From: UBA4844 sp050943255
GTDB taxonomy: Bacteria > Bacillota > Syntrophomonadia > Syntrophomonadales > Syntrophomonadaceae
NCBI GenBank assembly: GCA_050943255.1
Contig: JBMNOV010000013.1
Coordinates: forward strand, 1 to 41,262
Direction: 5' to 3'
DNA: 41,262 bases
In this document: positions 25,497 to 34,775 of the stretch, one piece after another
How positions within the stretch are numbered: the stretch's first letter is position 1
Layout of the letters: the number at the start of each line of letters is the position of its first letter
Program-made: the position numbers and the translations under genes
The notes under the pieces: model-generated
Told to the model about the DNA's origin: nothing
Seen by the model: only the letters and a program-made list of their open reading frames with translations
Database searches by the model: none

Positions 25497-25928
25497 TTAC
25501 GAGTTTAAATTTCGGGTATCCTGTTTATCTTCGATCTCATCTCCAGTTTCGCCGTAGTCAAAATCAAATGAACCATCATTTATAAAAACTACTTCATTGC
25601 AACGCGGACAGATAATCTCAATAACATCGTCATCTTCCAACAAATCTGCATCGAAAACTAGCTCTTCGCCACAGCTATCACACTTGACCTCAATAACATC
25701 ATGTTCCTTCTTGATATTCTCTTCAAGTTCAAATAGATCATCATCAATGCTTTCAATATATTCCTTAACCGTGTTGATTTCAGAATTCATATCAGTTAGT
25801 GTTCCGGAGATGTCTTCCAGTACTGATAAAATACCAGTAATAATTTTACCTTGAGGATTGCCATCACTAATACTTAAGCCTTCGCTCAATCCTTGCAAAT
25901 AGCTTACCTTTTCACTAATATCCCGCAC
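25497..25928 (-). CDS. CD1247-like coiled-coil protein with C-terminal zinc ribbon
   Basis: 143 residues. The N-terminal 80 residues (SEKVSYLQGLSEGLSI...ILEDISGTLTDMNSEINTVKEYIESIDDDLFELEENIKKE) are helical and coiled-coil prone, as in the CD1247 N-terminal domain family. A zinc ribbon follows with two CxxC pairs (CDSCG and CPRCN, 25 residues apart), then a very acidic tail. The start is GTG with GGAGG at proper spacing. It lies right after efp, a position it shares in related Firmicutes. The function is unknown; it may bind nucleic acid or a protein partner. Confidence 0.82.
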   Translation of the reverse strand: MRDISEKVSYLQGLSEGLSISDGNPQGKIITGILSVLEDISGTLTDMNSEINTVKEYIESIDDDLFELEENIKKEHDVIEVKCDSCGEELVFDADLLEDDDVIEIICPRCNEVVFINDGSFDFDYGETGDEIEDKQDTRNLNS

Positions 25929-26045
25929 AACCTTGCCTCCTTTAAAATATTAAAAATATGGCCAATAATATATTGCTACAAACACAAGGAATTAATCCCT
26001 ACTATCAACCATTTTTTTAAAATTTATCGGCAAGGGTTTTCTAAA

Positions 26046-26603
26046 CTAAACTCTTTCCATATATTGGCCAACACGGGTGTCAATTCTTAACTTATCACCG
26101 GTATTAACAAATAGTGGCACCTGAACAACCGCGCCTGTTTCCAGTGTAGCATTTTTCGTAGCTCCGGTAGCAGTATCACCTTTTACCCCAGGCTCAGTAT
26201 CTACAACAACTAGTTCTACAAAGTTAGGTAATTCTATGCCAATAATATTGCCTTGAAACAACAATACCTGTATGTTCATATTCTCCAACAGCCATTTAAC
26301 CCCATCACCAATCGCTTCGGCACTAATAGTTATCTGCTCATAATTTTCATTATCCATACACACATAATCATCCCCATCTTTGTACAGATACTGCATTTCC
26401 CTTCTGTCCAGATGAGCACGAGGTACTTTTTCCCCGCCGCGGAAGGTTCGTTCAACCGACCCGCCGGTTTTAACATTTTTTAGTTTAGCCCGAACAAATG
26501 CAGCCCCTTTGCCTGGTTTTACATGCTGAAACTCGACTACCTGCCAAGCCTGTCCCTCAATTTCAATAGTAACTCCGGTTTTAAAGTCATTAACCGATAT
26601 CAT
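26046..26603 (-). CDS. efp: translation elongation factor P
   Basis: 185-residue ribosome-binding protein that relieves stalling at polyproline stretches. It has three beta-barrel domains. The KOW-like N-terminal part has HVKPGKGAAFVRAKLKN with the tip-loop Lys, the middle domain contains GTFR/ERTFRGGEKV-like residues, and the C-terminal signature is ATGATKNATLETGAVVQVPLFVNTGD. No modification genes (epmA/B or ymfI) are seen nearby. GGAGGGATAAG precedes the ATG, which follows the aminopeptidase stop by 12 bases. Confidence 0.97.
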   Translation of the reverse strand: MISVNDFKTGVTIEIEGQAWQVVEFQHVKPGKGAAFVRAKLKNVKTGGSVERTFRGGEKVPRAHLDRREMQYLYKDGDDYVCMDNENYEQITISAEAIGDGVKWLLENMNIQVLLFQGNIIGIELPNFVELVVVDTEPGVKGDTATGATKNATLETGAVVQVPLFVNTGDKLRIDTRVGQYMERV

Positions 26604-26615
26604 CTTATCCCTCCA

Positions 26616-27680
26616 TCAAATTATTAATAAGCTTTTATTGCTGTGGGTTATGACTTCACATCCCCCGTTCTTAACTACAACCATATCCTCAATGCGTATT
26701 CCGCCCCAACCTTTAATGTAAATTCCCGGCTCTACTGTTACAACCATATTCTCCTGCAGAATAGCATTACTACGCGAGGAAAGAGAAGGCATCTCATGAA
26801 CCTCCAGACCTAGGCCATGGCCAATACTATGCTGAAAATATTTATCAAGGCCGTACTTTTTCAAACATTCCCTGACTGCCATGTCGATTTCACAACAAGC
26901 AACACCGGCCTTCACAAGAGAAATACCAAGCTCCTGTGCTTCTAATACAGCCTGGTATCGTGCCTGTAACTTCGAATCGCTATTACTTATAGCCACAGTC
27001 CGAGTCATATCAGAGGCATAACCATTATAATTACCTCCAAAGTCAAGGATGAGCATATCTCCTGATACCAGTCTGCGCTCACTTGGGCGACCATGAGGTA
27101 GGGCAGCATTTTCTCCTGCTACTGCAATAGTTGCAAAGGCTTCACTATCACATCCTTTTTGCCGTAATAAATAGGCTACCTCATTGGCTAGCATCCTTTC
27201 GCTTACCCCGGACGCTATTTTATGACAGCAAAGCTCAGTAAAAACATTATCCCCAATACGGGCAGCCTCTCTAAGCATTTGTAGTTCATTTTCGTCTTTT
27301 ACCTGACGTTGTTCCTCAACCACATTAGCCAGCGGTACCAGCTCAGTTTCTATAGATTGTTCCAGTTGATGGTAAGTATTATAAGCAATAGCATGAGATT
27401 CGACCGCTATACGGTTAATTCCTGAAGAAACCTCCTTAAGTTCCAAAAAACCAGGTGGTCTAATCTTTACTAGATCCCATTCAGGTGCTTCCCTTTCTAC
27501 CTGTTCATAATAACGGGAATCGGTAAGTAAATAGCGATTCTTTTTAGTTATCAAGAGCCAAGCATCTTCCCCTCCGGTAAATCCCGAAAGATAGCGTATG
27601 TTTTCGGCTTTACTAATCAAAAAAGCATCAACTTGATATTTATCCATTGCCAATAAAATTCTCTTAATCCGATCACTCAT
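26616..27680 (-). CDS. Xaa-Pro aminopeptidase, M24 family
   Basis: 354-residue creatinase/prolidase-type metallopeptidase of the M24B family (PepP/PepQ-like). It has an N-terminal creatinase-N domain (about residues 1-130) and a C-terminal pita-bread domain. Metal ligands are visible: LDFGGNYNGYASDMTRT (two Asp), HSIGHGLGLEVHE (His), VTVEPGIYI (Glu) and GIRIEDMVV (Glu). It removes N-terminal residues before proline or cleaves X-Pro dipeptides. GAGGATAA precedes the ATG. In Firmicutes it is commonly encoded right before efp, as here. Confidence 0.93.
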   Translation of the reverse strand: MSDRIKRILLAMDKYQVDAFLISKAENIRYLSGFTGGEDAWLLITKKNRYLLTDSRYYEQVEREAPEWDLVKIRPPGFLELKEVSSGINRIAVESHAIAYNTYHQLEQSIETELVPLANVVEEQRQVKDENELQMLREAARIGDNVFTELCCHKIASGVSERMLANEVAYLLRQKGCDSEAFATIAVAGENAALPHGRPSERRLVSGDMLILDFGGNYNGYASDMTRTVAISNSDSKLQARYQAVLEAQELGISLVKAGVACCEIDMAVRECLKKYGLDKYFQHSIGHGLGLEVHEMPSLSSRSNAILQENMVVTVEPGIYIKGWGGIRIEDMVVVKNGGCEVITHSNKSLLII

Positions 27681-27827
27681 TAATTATCCTCGCTCAAAAC
27701 CCAACTTAAAATAAGCTTGATTAAATTTTGTCAAAATGCATTTTACAAAATTACTTTTCTATTTTACCGCACTACTGTATTATGTAAAACAATTAAATAA
27801 TACTGAATTGCCGGTTATTAAATTTGT

Positions 27828-27872
27828 TTAAAAATAAAGTAATGCAGCCACATAAGCAAAAGTACCCTTCAT
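27828..27872 (-). CDS. candidate 14-residue hydrophobic peptide
   Basis: An ATG at 27872 is preceded by a very good Shine-Dalgarno run (GAGGGGG, seven bases away) and encodes MKGTFAYVAALLYF followed by TAA. It lies about 30 bases after the tldE stop, in a 220-base stretch otherwise without genes. Only the ribosome binding site and hydrophobic character support it. Alternatively the GGGGG run may be a remnant. The rest of 27681-27903 is AT-rich and holds a TTGACA (-35-like) about 50 bases before the aminopeptidase start. Confidence 0.25.
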   Translation of the reverse strand: MKGTFAYVAALLYF

Positions 27873-27903
27873 ATTATACCCCCTCTCTTATGCAGCTGCT
27901 TCT

Positions 27904-29247
27904 TTACAAATCGCCAGCTATACTCAAGCTCTTTATCCTAATGCTGGGAGCGGCCTTACCTCCAAAAAACCTTAAATCATTTCCGACAGACTCAATATCC
28001 TTAAAAAAATCCCCCAAATTACCAGCAATAGTTGCTCCTCGTACCGGGTAAGTCAGCTTTCCATTTTCAATCATAATCCCTGCTGCTCCCACAGAAAAGT
28101 CCCCCGAAATCGGATTAGCTGTATGCATACCCATTACTTCAGTTATATATAAGCCCTTTTCTATATCACCAAATAAGTCTTGGGCAGATTTGCTGCCTGC
28201 TTGTAAGATAAAATTACTAGTACCTACCGAAGGCAAGCCTCGAAATGAACCACGCTGTCCGTTTCCAGTAGACTCCAAGCCAGCTTTGCTAGCAGTATAA
28301 CAATCATAAAGATAACCAATCAGTACTCCGTCAGATATAACCGTATTTTTTCGAGCAGGTACTCCTTCACCATCAAAGGGAAATGTTCCAATACCCCCAT
28401 CCCAGGTTGCATCGTCAATCAGGTTTACTACTGGTGAAGCTACTACTTCTTGTAATTTTCCGGCAAAAAGAGACTTTCCTTTTTGTACCATTTGAGCATC
28501 AACCATTTGAGCCAGCAAACTTAAAAAAAGGGTAGCTACGTACGGTTCCATCACACAGGGCAAATGAGCTGAGCTTATCCTGCGGGCATTTAATGCCCTA
28601 ACTGCATTGTTGGCAGCTTCCCTGCCGGTAAAGTCTGGATTAAGAGTTTTATAATTTTTTCTAACCATTACTGAAAAGCCATTCTGAGCATCTCCATCTT
28701 CTTGAGCTACTAAAAAAATATATATTCCGCAAAAATTACCTTTACCACTGGTGTAAACTCCATTGGTATTCATAATTACACTAGTAAACTCACTGTCTTC
28801 ATAGCCTGCCCGCTCAATAATGCTAATCCTTGAATCGGTAGATAATGCTATACGCTCTACTTCCCGAGCCATCTCTATCTTAGCCTCCAGGCTAGTACCA
28901 GGTATACTGGGATCATAAACCTCAAGCACCGGATATTCGTATTTCCCCCAAGGCAAACAATTATAAGGGTCAGCCTCAGTGTAGTGCGATATACTAATGG
29001 CATCTTCCACTACCTTTGCTATTGCCTGATAAGAAAGATCACTGGTAAAAACAAAACCCAATTTTCCCTGATTAATTACCCTTAATCCCATACCTGCTTC
29101 TTCTGCTTCTTTTAAGGTTTCTACTTTTCCATCAATAACCTCAGCACTTAATTCACGGCTATGCAATAAAAAGGCCTCAGCCTCCACTCCCTTTCTTCGT
29201 GCCAGCTCTAAAGCTTGTTCACCTGCGTTTCTTAAAAAATCTTCCAT
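27904..29247 (-). CDS. tldE: TldE/PmbA family metalloprotease component
   Basis: 447-residue protein, the partner of TldD in the TldD/TldE protease, which in other bacteria processes microcin B17 precursor and CcdA. It carries the family C-terminal pattern (GAAGIMIENGKLTYPVRGATIAGNLGDFFKDIESVGNDLRFFGG) and RGLPSVGTSNFIL in the middle. It lacks the HExxxH of TldD, as expected for the non-metal partner. The ATG at 29247 (AGGTGG seven bases upstream) is preferred over GTG 29253. It is encoded just after tldD, 47 bases away. Confidence 0.92.
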   Translation of the reverse strand: MEDFLRNAGEQALELARRKGVEAEAFLLHSRELSAEVIDGKVETLKEAEEAGMGLRVINQGKLGFVFTSDLSYQAIAKVVEDAISISHYTEADPYNCLPWGKYEYPVLEVYDPSIPGTSLEAKIEMAREVERIALSTDSRISIIERAGYEDSEFTSVIMNTNGVYTSGKGNFCGIYIFLVAQEDGDAQNGFSVMVRKNYKTLNPDFTGREAANNAVRALNARRISSAHLPCVMEPYVATLFLSLLAQMVDAQMVQKGKSLFAGKLQEVVASPVVNLIDDATWDGGIGTFPFDGEGVPARKNTVISDGVLIGYLYDCYTASKAGLESTGNGQRGSFRGLPSVGTSNFILQAGSKSAQDLFGDIEKGLYITEVMGMHTANPISGDFSVGAAGIMIENGKLTYPVRGATIAGNLGDFFKDIESVGNDLRFFGGKAAPSIRIKSLSIAGDL

Positions 29248-29294
29248 TATCACACCACCTGATTTTATTAAATAATCAAATACGTTTTTAAATC

Positions 29295-30716
29295 TTATAC
29301 TCTCCGGATTTTGTTTTTTCTAGGCCCGCTGGCAGGAGCAGTTCCCCCCACTATTAATTCCTTAATACGAATGGTTGGCTGAGCATCAGAGACTGGAACA
29401 CCTTGCCCTTCTTTTCCACATACTCCAATACTAAATCCCAAGTCTTTCCCAACCCGATCTATATTATTTAATACTTTTGGTCCATTACCAGTTAAAGTGG
29501 CACCTCGTACCGGGTATTTTATTTCACCATCCTCAATTATATAGGCCTCCTGTACATCGAATACAAAATCACCATTAGTAGTATTAACCTGGCCCCCACC
29601 CATTTTTTTAACTAGTAAACCTGATGAGACTGATTTAATGATCTCTTCTGGTTCATCCCTACCGGGAGCTATGAATGTATTGCTCATTCTTGGTATAGGT
29701 TTATCCTGATATGACTCGCGCCGACCATTTCCAGTAGAATCCCTTTGTTCTTTAGCTGCCGTTAAACGGTCATACAAATAACCTTCTAAAACACCATTAT
29801 TGATTAATACCGTTCGCTGCCCATAATTACCCTCATCATCAAAACGAAAGGTACCATACTTACCTTCTATAGTAGCATCATCAATTACGCTTACACCGTC
29901 AGCTGCCACCTTTACACCCAACTTATTCTGGTAAACCGAAAGCCCTTTCTGTACCAGGTCAGCTTCAAGTCCATGACCACAAGCCTCATGTACCATAGTC
30001 CCTCCAGCCTCTGAAGACATAACTACTGGCATACGCCCTGCAGGGGCGGGACGGGCAGAAAGCATATTAACAGCTAGTGAAGCCGACTTTTGAGCCATAT
30101 CATCAAAATCAATCTCCTGCAGTAATTCCCAGCCACATACTCCCCCAACTGACTCATAGCCTGTCTGAATGATTCCAGCGCGGGCAGCAACTGTACTTAC
30201 TATCAACCTTATCCGGGTACGTTCATCCTCAGCCAAATCACCGTCGCTATTAGCTATAGTCACTTTTTTGTAAACATCACCCGCAGCCACTGTAACCTGA
30301 CGAATCTCTTCGGAGACTGTGCGAGCGCTCTTATTGGCAGATAAAATATATTCAATTTTTTCGTCAAAACTAACTGAATCAGGCATCCGCTTACAGTTCA
30401 ATTCAAAGGAAGGCTTTTTAACTTTAAGTGAAATAGTCCTTGATTTATTACTGGTAACCGCCACATGTCGGGCTACCGCAGCAGCTTTAAGAAGTCCTTC
30501 TTCACTTAAATCACTTGTATAAACATAAGCTGTTTTACCTTCCGTTACTACTCGTATTCCGGCACCCTTTTCTCTCCCGCAGTTAACTTTTTCAATACGA
30601 TTATCTTCGCAAAAAATATTATTTAATTTCTTTTCTTCTACATATATTTCAGCAAATTCCCCACCTCTTTTAAGAGCTTCTTCGAGAACCTTTTCCAGTA
30701 TTATTTTATCCAACAT
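29295..30716 (-). CDS. tldD: TldD metalloprotease
   Basis: 473-residue zinc protease with the active-site sequence TMVHEACGHGLEAD (HExxGH, about residues 245-258). It also shows the conserved MSNTFIAPGRD loop, MGGGQVNTTNGDFVFDVQEAYIIEDGEIKYPVRGATLTGNGP, and the terminal TIRIKELIVGGT. The start is ATG 30716, since GGAGG lies five to six bases upstream; the TTG four codons earlier places the ribosome binding site inside the gene. The TldD/TldE heterodimer trims peptides, sometimes RiPP-type precursors, but no precursor gene is evident nearby. Confidence 0.94.
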   Translation of the reverse strand: MLDKIILEKVLEEALKRGGEFAEIYVEEKKLNNIFCEDNRIEKVNCGREKGAGIRVVTEGKTAYVYTSDLSEEGLLKAAAVARHVAVTSNKSRTISLKVKKPSFELNCKRMPDSVSFDEKIEYILSANKSARTVSEEIRQVTVAAGDVYKKVTIANSDGDLAEDERTRIRLIVSTVAARAGIIQTGYESVGGVCGWELLQEIDFDDMAQKSASLAVNMLSARPAPAGRMPVVMSSEAGGTMVHEACGHGLEADLVQKGLSVYQNKLGVKVAADGVSVIDDATIEGKYGTFRFDDEGNYGQRTVLINNGVLEGYLYDRLTAAKEQRDSTGNGRRESYQDKPIPRMSNTFIAPGRDEPEEIIKSVSSGLLVKKMGGGQVNTTNGDFVFDVQEAYIIEDGEIKYPVRGATLTGNGPKVLNNIDRVGKDLGFSIGVCGKEGQGVPVSDAQPTIRIKELIVGGTAPASGPRKNKIRRV

Positions 30717-30840
30717 AAATTCCTCCAAAATAATAACATTACCCTATATATTTCCCTTAAATACTGCATATTAATTAGATTTCGTAAAAACGTGATTATT
30801 CCTGCTCGACAACCTATAATAAACAATATATTAGTCTGCG

Positions 30841-31548
30841 CTATTTTAAACTGTTAGCAGAAAATCCCGACAAACTATCAATATCTAACACCAAAAAGGG
30901 ATCATAATAAGTAGTAAGATGCAACCTTAAAGCTAGTTTCCCGTTATCAGACTGCTGGCTAGTTTTTTCCTGCTCAATGTCAGTTAAATCCGGCATACCA
31001 TGATTTATTGACAATGGATCAAGCATAACCTGTCCCTTAGTTTTCATCATGTTTAGCTCTAAACTATTTATTACATAAATGCGCGGTGCATCTTCTATCT
31101 TGCTTAACAATAATAACAGATTATAATAACTGCCATTGGCTATTATCTCAAAATCACAAGTCTTAATGGTACTATCTTCGATTTGCAGGTTGTTACTATA
31201 AGAATTATCCTCCCGGTAATAGTAACTAATGCTCTGCAAATTTACATTAGAATCTTCCGCACTTTGGGCCAAAGAGGATATCACTTCAGGAATAGAAGCT
31301 TGGTCTGGTAGCTTAAGCTTCATTTGCACATAATTAGCCTTAATTTCGCTCTTTTTGTTTTCCCACTCCCGGGCTCGTTCAGCTTTGCCCTTTTCATTCT
31401 CGATTAAACCTTGCATTTTAGCATTTTCAGCAGTAAGCTTTACTATATCCTTTTTAATAGGTTGGTAAAAACTTATATAAAAAATATAAAATGAAAGAAG
31501 TATTACTAATACTAGTAGTAAGACCTGCTCTCTTTTGGATATTCTCAT
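30841..31548 (-). CDS. pilO: type IV pilus assembly protein PilO
   Basis: 235 residues. A short basic N-terminus leads into one membrane helix (REQVLLLVLVILLSFYIFYISFYQP, residues 6-30), then a coiled-coil (KLTAENAKMQGLIENEKGKAERAREWENKKSE) and a ferredoxin-like domain (ASIPEVISSLAQSAEDSNVNLQSISYY...NSLELN). This is the PilO alignment-complex pattern. The ATG overlaps the pilN stop as ATGA, with GGGAGG about ten bases upstream. It is the last gene of the pilus operon. Confidence 0.88.
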   Translation of the reverse strand: MRISKREQVLLLVLVILLSFYIFYISFYQPIKKDIVKLTAENAKMQGLIENEKGKAERAREWENKKSEIKANYVQMKLKLPDQASIPEVISSLAQSAEDSNVNLQSISYYYREDNSYSNNLQIEDSTIKTCDFEIIANGSYYNLLLLLSKIEDAPRIYVINSLELNMMKTKGQVMLDPLSINHGMPDLTDIEQEKTSQQSDNGKLALRLHLTTYYDPFLVLDIDSLSGFSANSLK

Positions 31549-32093
31549 TGGGCTTTTGCCTCCCAACCAGTTTCAATACGAAATGTAGTAATATTTCCAT
31601 CATTATTAGCTTCACACAATACCATCTTTACATCATTTAATAGTGGTTTTTTTCTTAAACCAGATAGGAAATGAGAAACATCCTCAAAATTACTAGCAGT
31701 GCCATTTATACTTAATTTTCCAGGTTCCATCTTAACATTTTCTATTGTCATATCAGGTAAACGGATGTTTGAAATCTCCATTAGTACTGTTTTATAAGAA
31801 ATCTGCCAGGCTTCAACTTCGTTTATCGTATCGGCTTTAGCATTAAACTCTTTAATAAAATCCTCATAAAATTGATATGTGTTCTGCCGTTTGTAATACT
31901 GGGCTAATTGTCCAGTAAGATCTTGATTTATGACCTGTTGCTTATGATAGGAATTTATGCTAACCCAATAGATACTAACTAAAACAACCAACCAGGCAGT
32001 TATTACGGCGCTAGTAGTAAGAATAAGCTTTTTCTTCCTAACCTTACTCAGGTCAACCTCTAATAAATTAATTAATATACTATGCCTAAGCAT
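31545..32093 (-). CDS. pilN: type IV pilus assembly protein PilN
   Basis: 182 residues. The N-terminal cytoplasmic INLLE motif (residues 8-12, ILINLLEVD), which binds PilM in known systems, is followed by a membrane helix (LILTTSAVITAWLVVLVSIYW) and an extracytoplasmic domain (MEISNIRLPDMTIENVKMEPGKLSINGTASNFEDVSHFLSGL). The ATG lies eight bases inside the end of pilM. Synteny and the INLLE motif give the identity. Confidence 0.92.
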   Translation of the reverse strand: MLRHSILINLLEVDLSKVRKKKLILTTSAVITAWLVVLVSIYWVSINSYHKQQVINQDLTGQLAQYYKRQNTYQFYEDFIKEFNAKADTINEVEAWQISYKTVLMEISNIRLPDMTIENVKMEPGKLSINGTASNFEDVSHFLSGLRKKPLLNDVKMVLCEANNDGNITTFRIETGWEAKAQ

Positions 32094-33108
32094 TACGATA
32101 AAGCCCCCTCATGGCCAGTCCTATAGCCACCGCAAAATCCTGCTGTAGTTCCCGGCGTGCATTATCAGTAACTCCTTCTGGAAGGATCAGACATGAAAGG
32201 GGATCAGCTATCTGTACCTCACAATGTATTTCGGTTGCCAGAAGGGTAGCTAAATTGGTAAGATAGGAACTACCACCACAGATAATAATTTTGTCGAGAC
32301 TCCCCAGATTCTGAAAATGAAAATACTCAACCGAAAGAGCCACTTCAGCTACAATTTCCCTAACCAAGTGATCAGGTTGACCACTATGAATAATGCTATT
32401 TTTTTCCCGTATATTATTTTGATTAATGATTCCGCTCTCATTTGTAGCCAGATTTGCCAAACCAATTGAAAGATAGCGATTAAAAACCAATATATTTCCT
32501 TGAAATACTGACAAATAAGACCGGTTAAATCCGATATTTAATAAAGCAATTATTTCTTTTTGATCAAAATTATTAAATAACCGTTGTAGCGCTAGTTGTT
32601 CTATTTCAACTACATTAAGCCTTAGACCAGCGATTCTGCAAACGAGATCAAGGCTATCTACCTGTTGACGCCGAACTGCAATAAAAAATACTTCAACTTT
32701 GGCACCTTCCTCATCTTTAAACTGACGTAAAGGATATATATCCATTGCTGCCTGTTCTATTGGTATGGGTAGAAATGTAGTTGCTTCATATTTTACCGCT
32801 GGTTTTAATTCTGAAAGTTTCATCCTGGGCATGACCAAAATGCGTGTATAAACCTGAGCTCCAGACACAGCTGAGATAACTCTTTTATTTTTATAATTGA
32901 GTTCGCTAACCATTTCTCCTAGAGCTTCACCTAAGTATTGGGGCTTATGTATTATGCCGGATTCAATCACCCCCGGCGGTATAATGATACTACCGTACCG
33001 TTCCAACCTAATTGCATTACCTTCTTGATACAGACTTATTAACTTGATTTTACGGCTGCCAATGTTAAGACCCATACCCCATGGTTTTCTTAACACCAAT
33101 CTTCCCAT
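32086..33108 (-). CDS. pilM: type IV pilus assembly ATPase-like protein PilM
   Basis: 340-residue actin-like (FtsA fold) cytoplasmic protein. It has phosphate-1-like GLNIGSRKIKLISL at residues 13-26, KYEATTFLPIPIEQAAMDIYPL in the middle (typical of PilM), GFNRSYLSVFQ as second phosphate region, and IIICGGSSYLTNLATLLATEI. It recruits PilN to the inner-membrane platform. The start is not certain: the ATG at 33108 has GGGGG directly against it. Confidence 0.9.
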   Translation of the reverse strand: MGRLVLRKPWGMGLNIGSRKIKLISLYQEGNAIRLERYGSIIIPPGVIESGIIHKPQYLGEALGEMVSELNYKNKRVISAVSGAQVYTRILVMPRMKLSELKPAVKYEATTFLPIPIEQAAMDIYPLRQFKDEEGAKVEVFFIAVRRQQVDSLDLVCRIAGLRLNVVEIEQLALQRLFNNFDQKEIIALLNIGFNRSYLSVFQGNILVFNRYLSIGLANLATNESGIINQNNIREKNSIIHSGQPDHLVREIVAEVALSVEYFHFQNLGSLDKIIICGGSSYLTNLATLLATEIHCEVQIADPLSCLILPEGVTDNARRELQQDFAVAIGLAMRGLYRNA

Positions 33109-33115
33109 CCCCCTG

Positions 33116-34768
33116 TTAATCCAGATATTTATAAGATAACAACGACCCCATGCCTAAAAAAGTCCATGATTCAGGAAACTCCTTAATAATATCGGGTTGC
33201 TTGGTTATTTCAACCTTTTTATCTATTAAAGCAATTTGGTTGTTATCATAATAATCAATTAATAGTTTTATATCTTTAACAGCATGTAATAACCCATAGA
33301 TCCTCATATTTCGAGCGAATGAAGTGATTTTAATATTCTTCCCCGAAATGAGACATATGCGGGCCTGGCGATTAATAATATCGTCCTCAGATATGATTCT
33401 TGAATGATTATTAAATTCTGGAGGATCAAGCTGTAAGTCGATATTTTGTAATGATAGAATAATTAAAGCTAACCCAGTATTAGCTGAGTCAACATCAAGG
33501 CTATCATAGCCAACTTCAACATTACCAGGACTTGCTATTATTATTCTATGCTTATTATCCTGCTCTATATTGTTGGTTTTCTTATTAGCTTCATTAGTTA
33601 TTTTCGTAAAATCCGCCACAATGGTAAAATCTTCAGGTACGCTTATTGGAGAATTTTTTCTATCCCAATCAATAAAAATAACATCTTTTTTTACCAGACC
33701 TTCTACTAGTTCATACCTATTACCTCCCAGGTGATGTAGCTCGGGATCCCCTATTTCGATATATTCCCACCTATCTGGGTTATCTTGAGCAATACGGCAT
33801 AGACCTTCAAGTTCCCTTTCGGTAAAGGAAAATAAATCGGGGTTGGGTACCCATATGTTTTCATCAATAAAATGTAATGTATTAAATGTTTTATCAGGCT
33901 CATATGTAATAACATTAGGCATTATCCCGAATATATTGGTCACATCATGGGCAAAATCATTAACATCGTAAAAAAGATTATCAGCTTCGCCAGGTAACAT
34001 ATTATTATTTAGTTGATTAAAAGCTACCTGAGCTGGGTTATTATACTGATCATAAAAGCTTACTTTGCCTTGTGGCCTGTAAAATGGAGCAAGGTAAACA
34101 TATGAATCTTGTAAGTTGTGAGCCACTTTCTGACCATTCTTATCGTAAATATAATTATAATCAACCCAATATGAAAAATGGTTGGGATTTCGATTCTGCG
34201 GGTTGGGACTACCTTCGCAACTTGGACCATACAACCTATAATCAGCGGGTATTGGCCATGGATCTAGCCCAAGCCGGGGTTCGGAAGCGGCCACTGCCCA
34301 GTCCATATCTATATAATATTTACCCATAACTTTCATACTGTCAGCCCTTGCCGGGTAATTAGGCAATCCATTTACCAGCATTTGGGCTTCAGCTTCTTGC
34401 TGGGCAGAAATAGTATTATTTTTTTCCCGCACTATACCCTTGGAATAGATGTTTATTATACTCTTATTTTCTTTGCTGCTAATATTAACAGAAACAGTTG
34501 TATTGTTATTTAGTTTTATATTCTGATTTTTAGGTGGGGTTAACCCAGCAGCAAGGTAGTTCATGGCAATACTCCTGCCTACTCTTATTCCTGCATCAGC
34601 AGCCTGTAAAGCCTGTTCCCGATTAACATAGTTAAGGCTAATTTTACTTTCCAAAGCTGCTACAACCAAAATGGCAACAGCCAGTATACTAACTACAAAG
34701 AAGATCATTAAGGACATTAACACCGCACTGCCCCGCTCGGATTCTTTACAAGAATTATAATTATGCAT
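33116..34768 (-). CDS. PilX-like minor pilin with large extracellular domain
   Basis: 550 residues. The N-terminus RGSAVLMSLMIFFVVSILAVAILVVA (residues 12-37) is a hydrophobic helix with a PilX-type continuation (REQALQAADAGIRVGRSIAM). PilX proteins have a Gly-Ser/Ala cut and often lack Glu at position 5. The remaining 480 residues are an extracellular domain with no recognised family. The C-terminal third (IIIASPGNVEVGYD, ALIILSLQNIDLQL, ARICLISGKNIKITSF, IYGLLHAVKDIKLLID) has the repeated short beta-strand pattern of a beta-helix. The region around 130-330 is rich in Pro, Asn, Tyr and Trp and could be adhesive. AGGGGAG precedes the ATG. Confidence 0.8.
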   Translation of the reverse strand: MHNYNSCKESERGSAVLMSLMIFFVVSILAVAILVVAALESKISLNYVNREQALQAADAGIRVGRSIAMNYLAAGLTPPKNQNIKLNNNTTVSVNISSKENKSIINIYSKGIVREKNNTISAQQEAEAQMLVNGLPNYPARADSMKVMGKYYIDMDWAVAASEPRLGLDPWPIPADYRLYGPSCEGSPNPQNRNPNHFSYWVDYNYIYDKNGQKVAHNLQDSYVYLAPFYRPQGKVSFYDQYNNPAQVAFNQLNNNMLPGEADNLFYDVNDFAHDVTNIFGIMPNVITYEPDKTFNTLHFIDENIWVPNPDLFSFTERELEGLCRIAQDNPDRWEYIEIGDPELHHLGGNRYELVEGLVKKDVIFIDWDRKNSPISVPEDFTIVADFTKITNEANKKTNNIEQDNKHRIIIASPGNVEVGYDSLDVDSANTGLALIILSLQNIDLQLDPPEFNNHSRIISEDDIINRQARICLISGKNIKITSFARNMRIYGLLHAVKDIKLLIDYYDNNQIALIDKKVEITKQPDIIKEFPESWTFLGMGSLLSYKYLD

Positions 34769-34775
34769 AGCTCCC

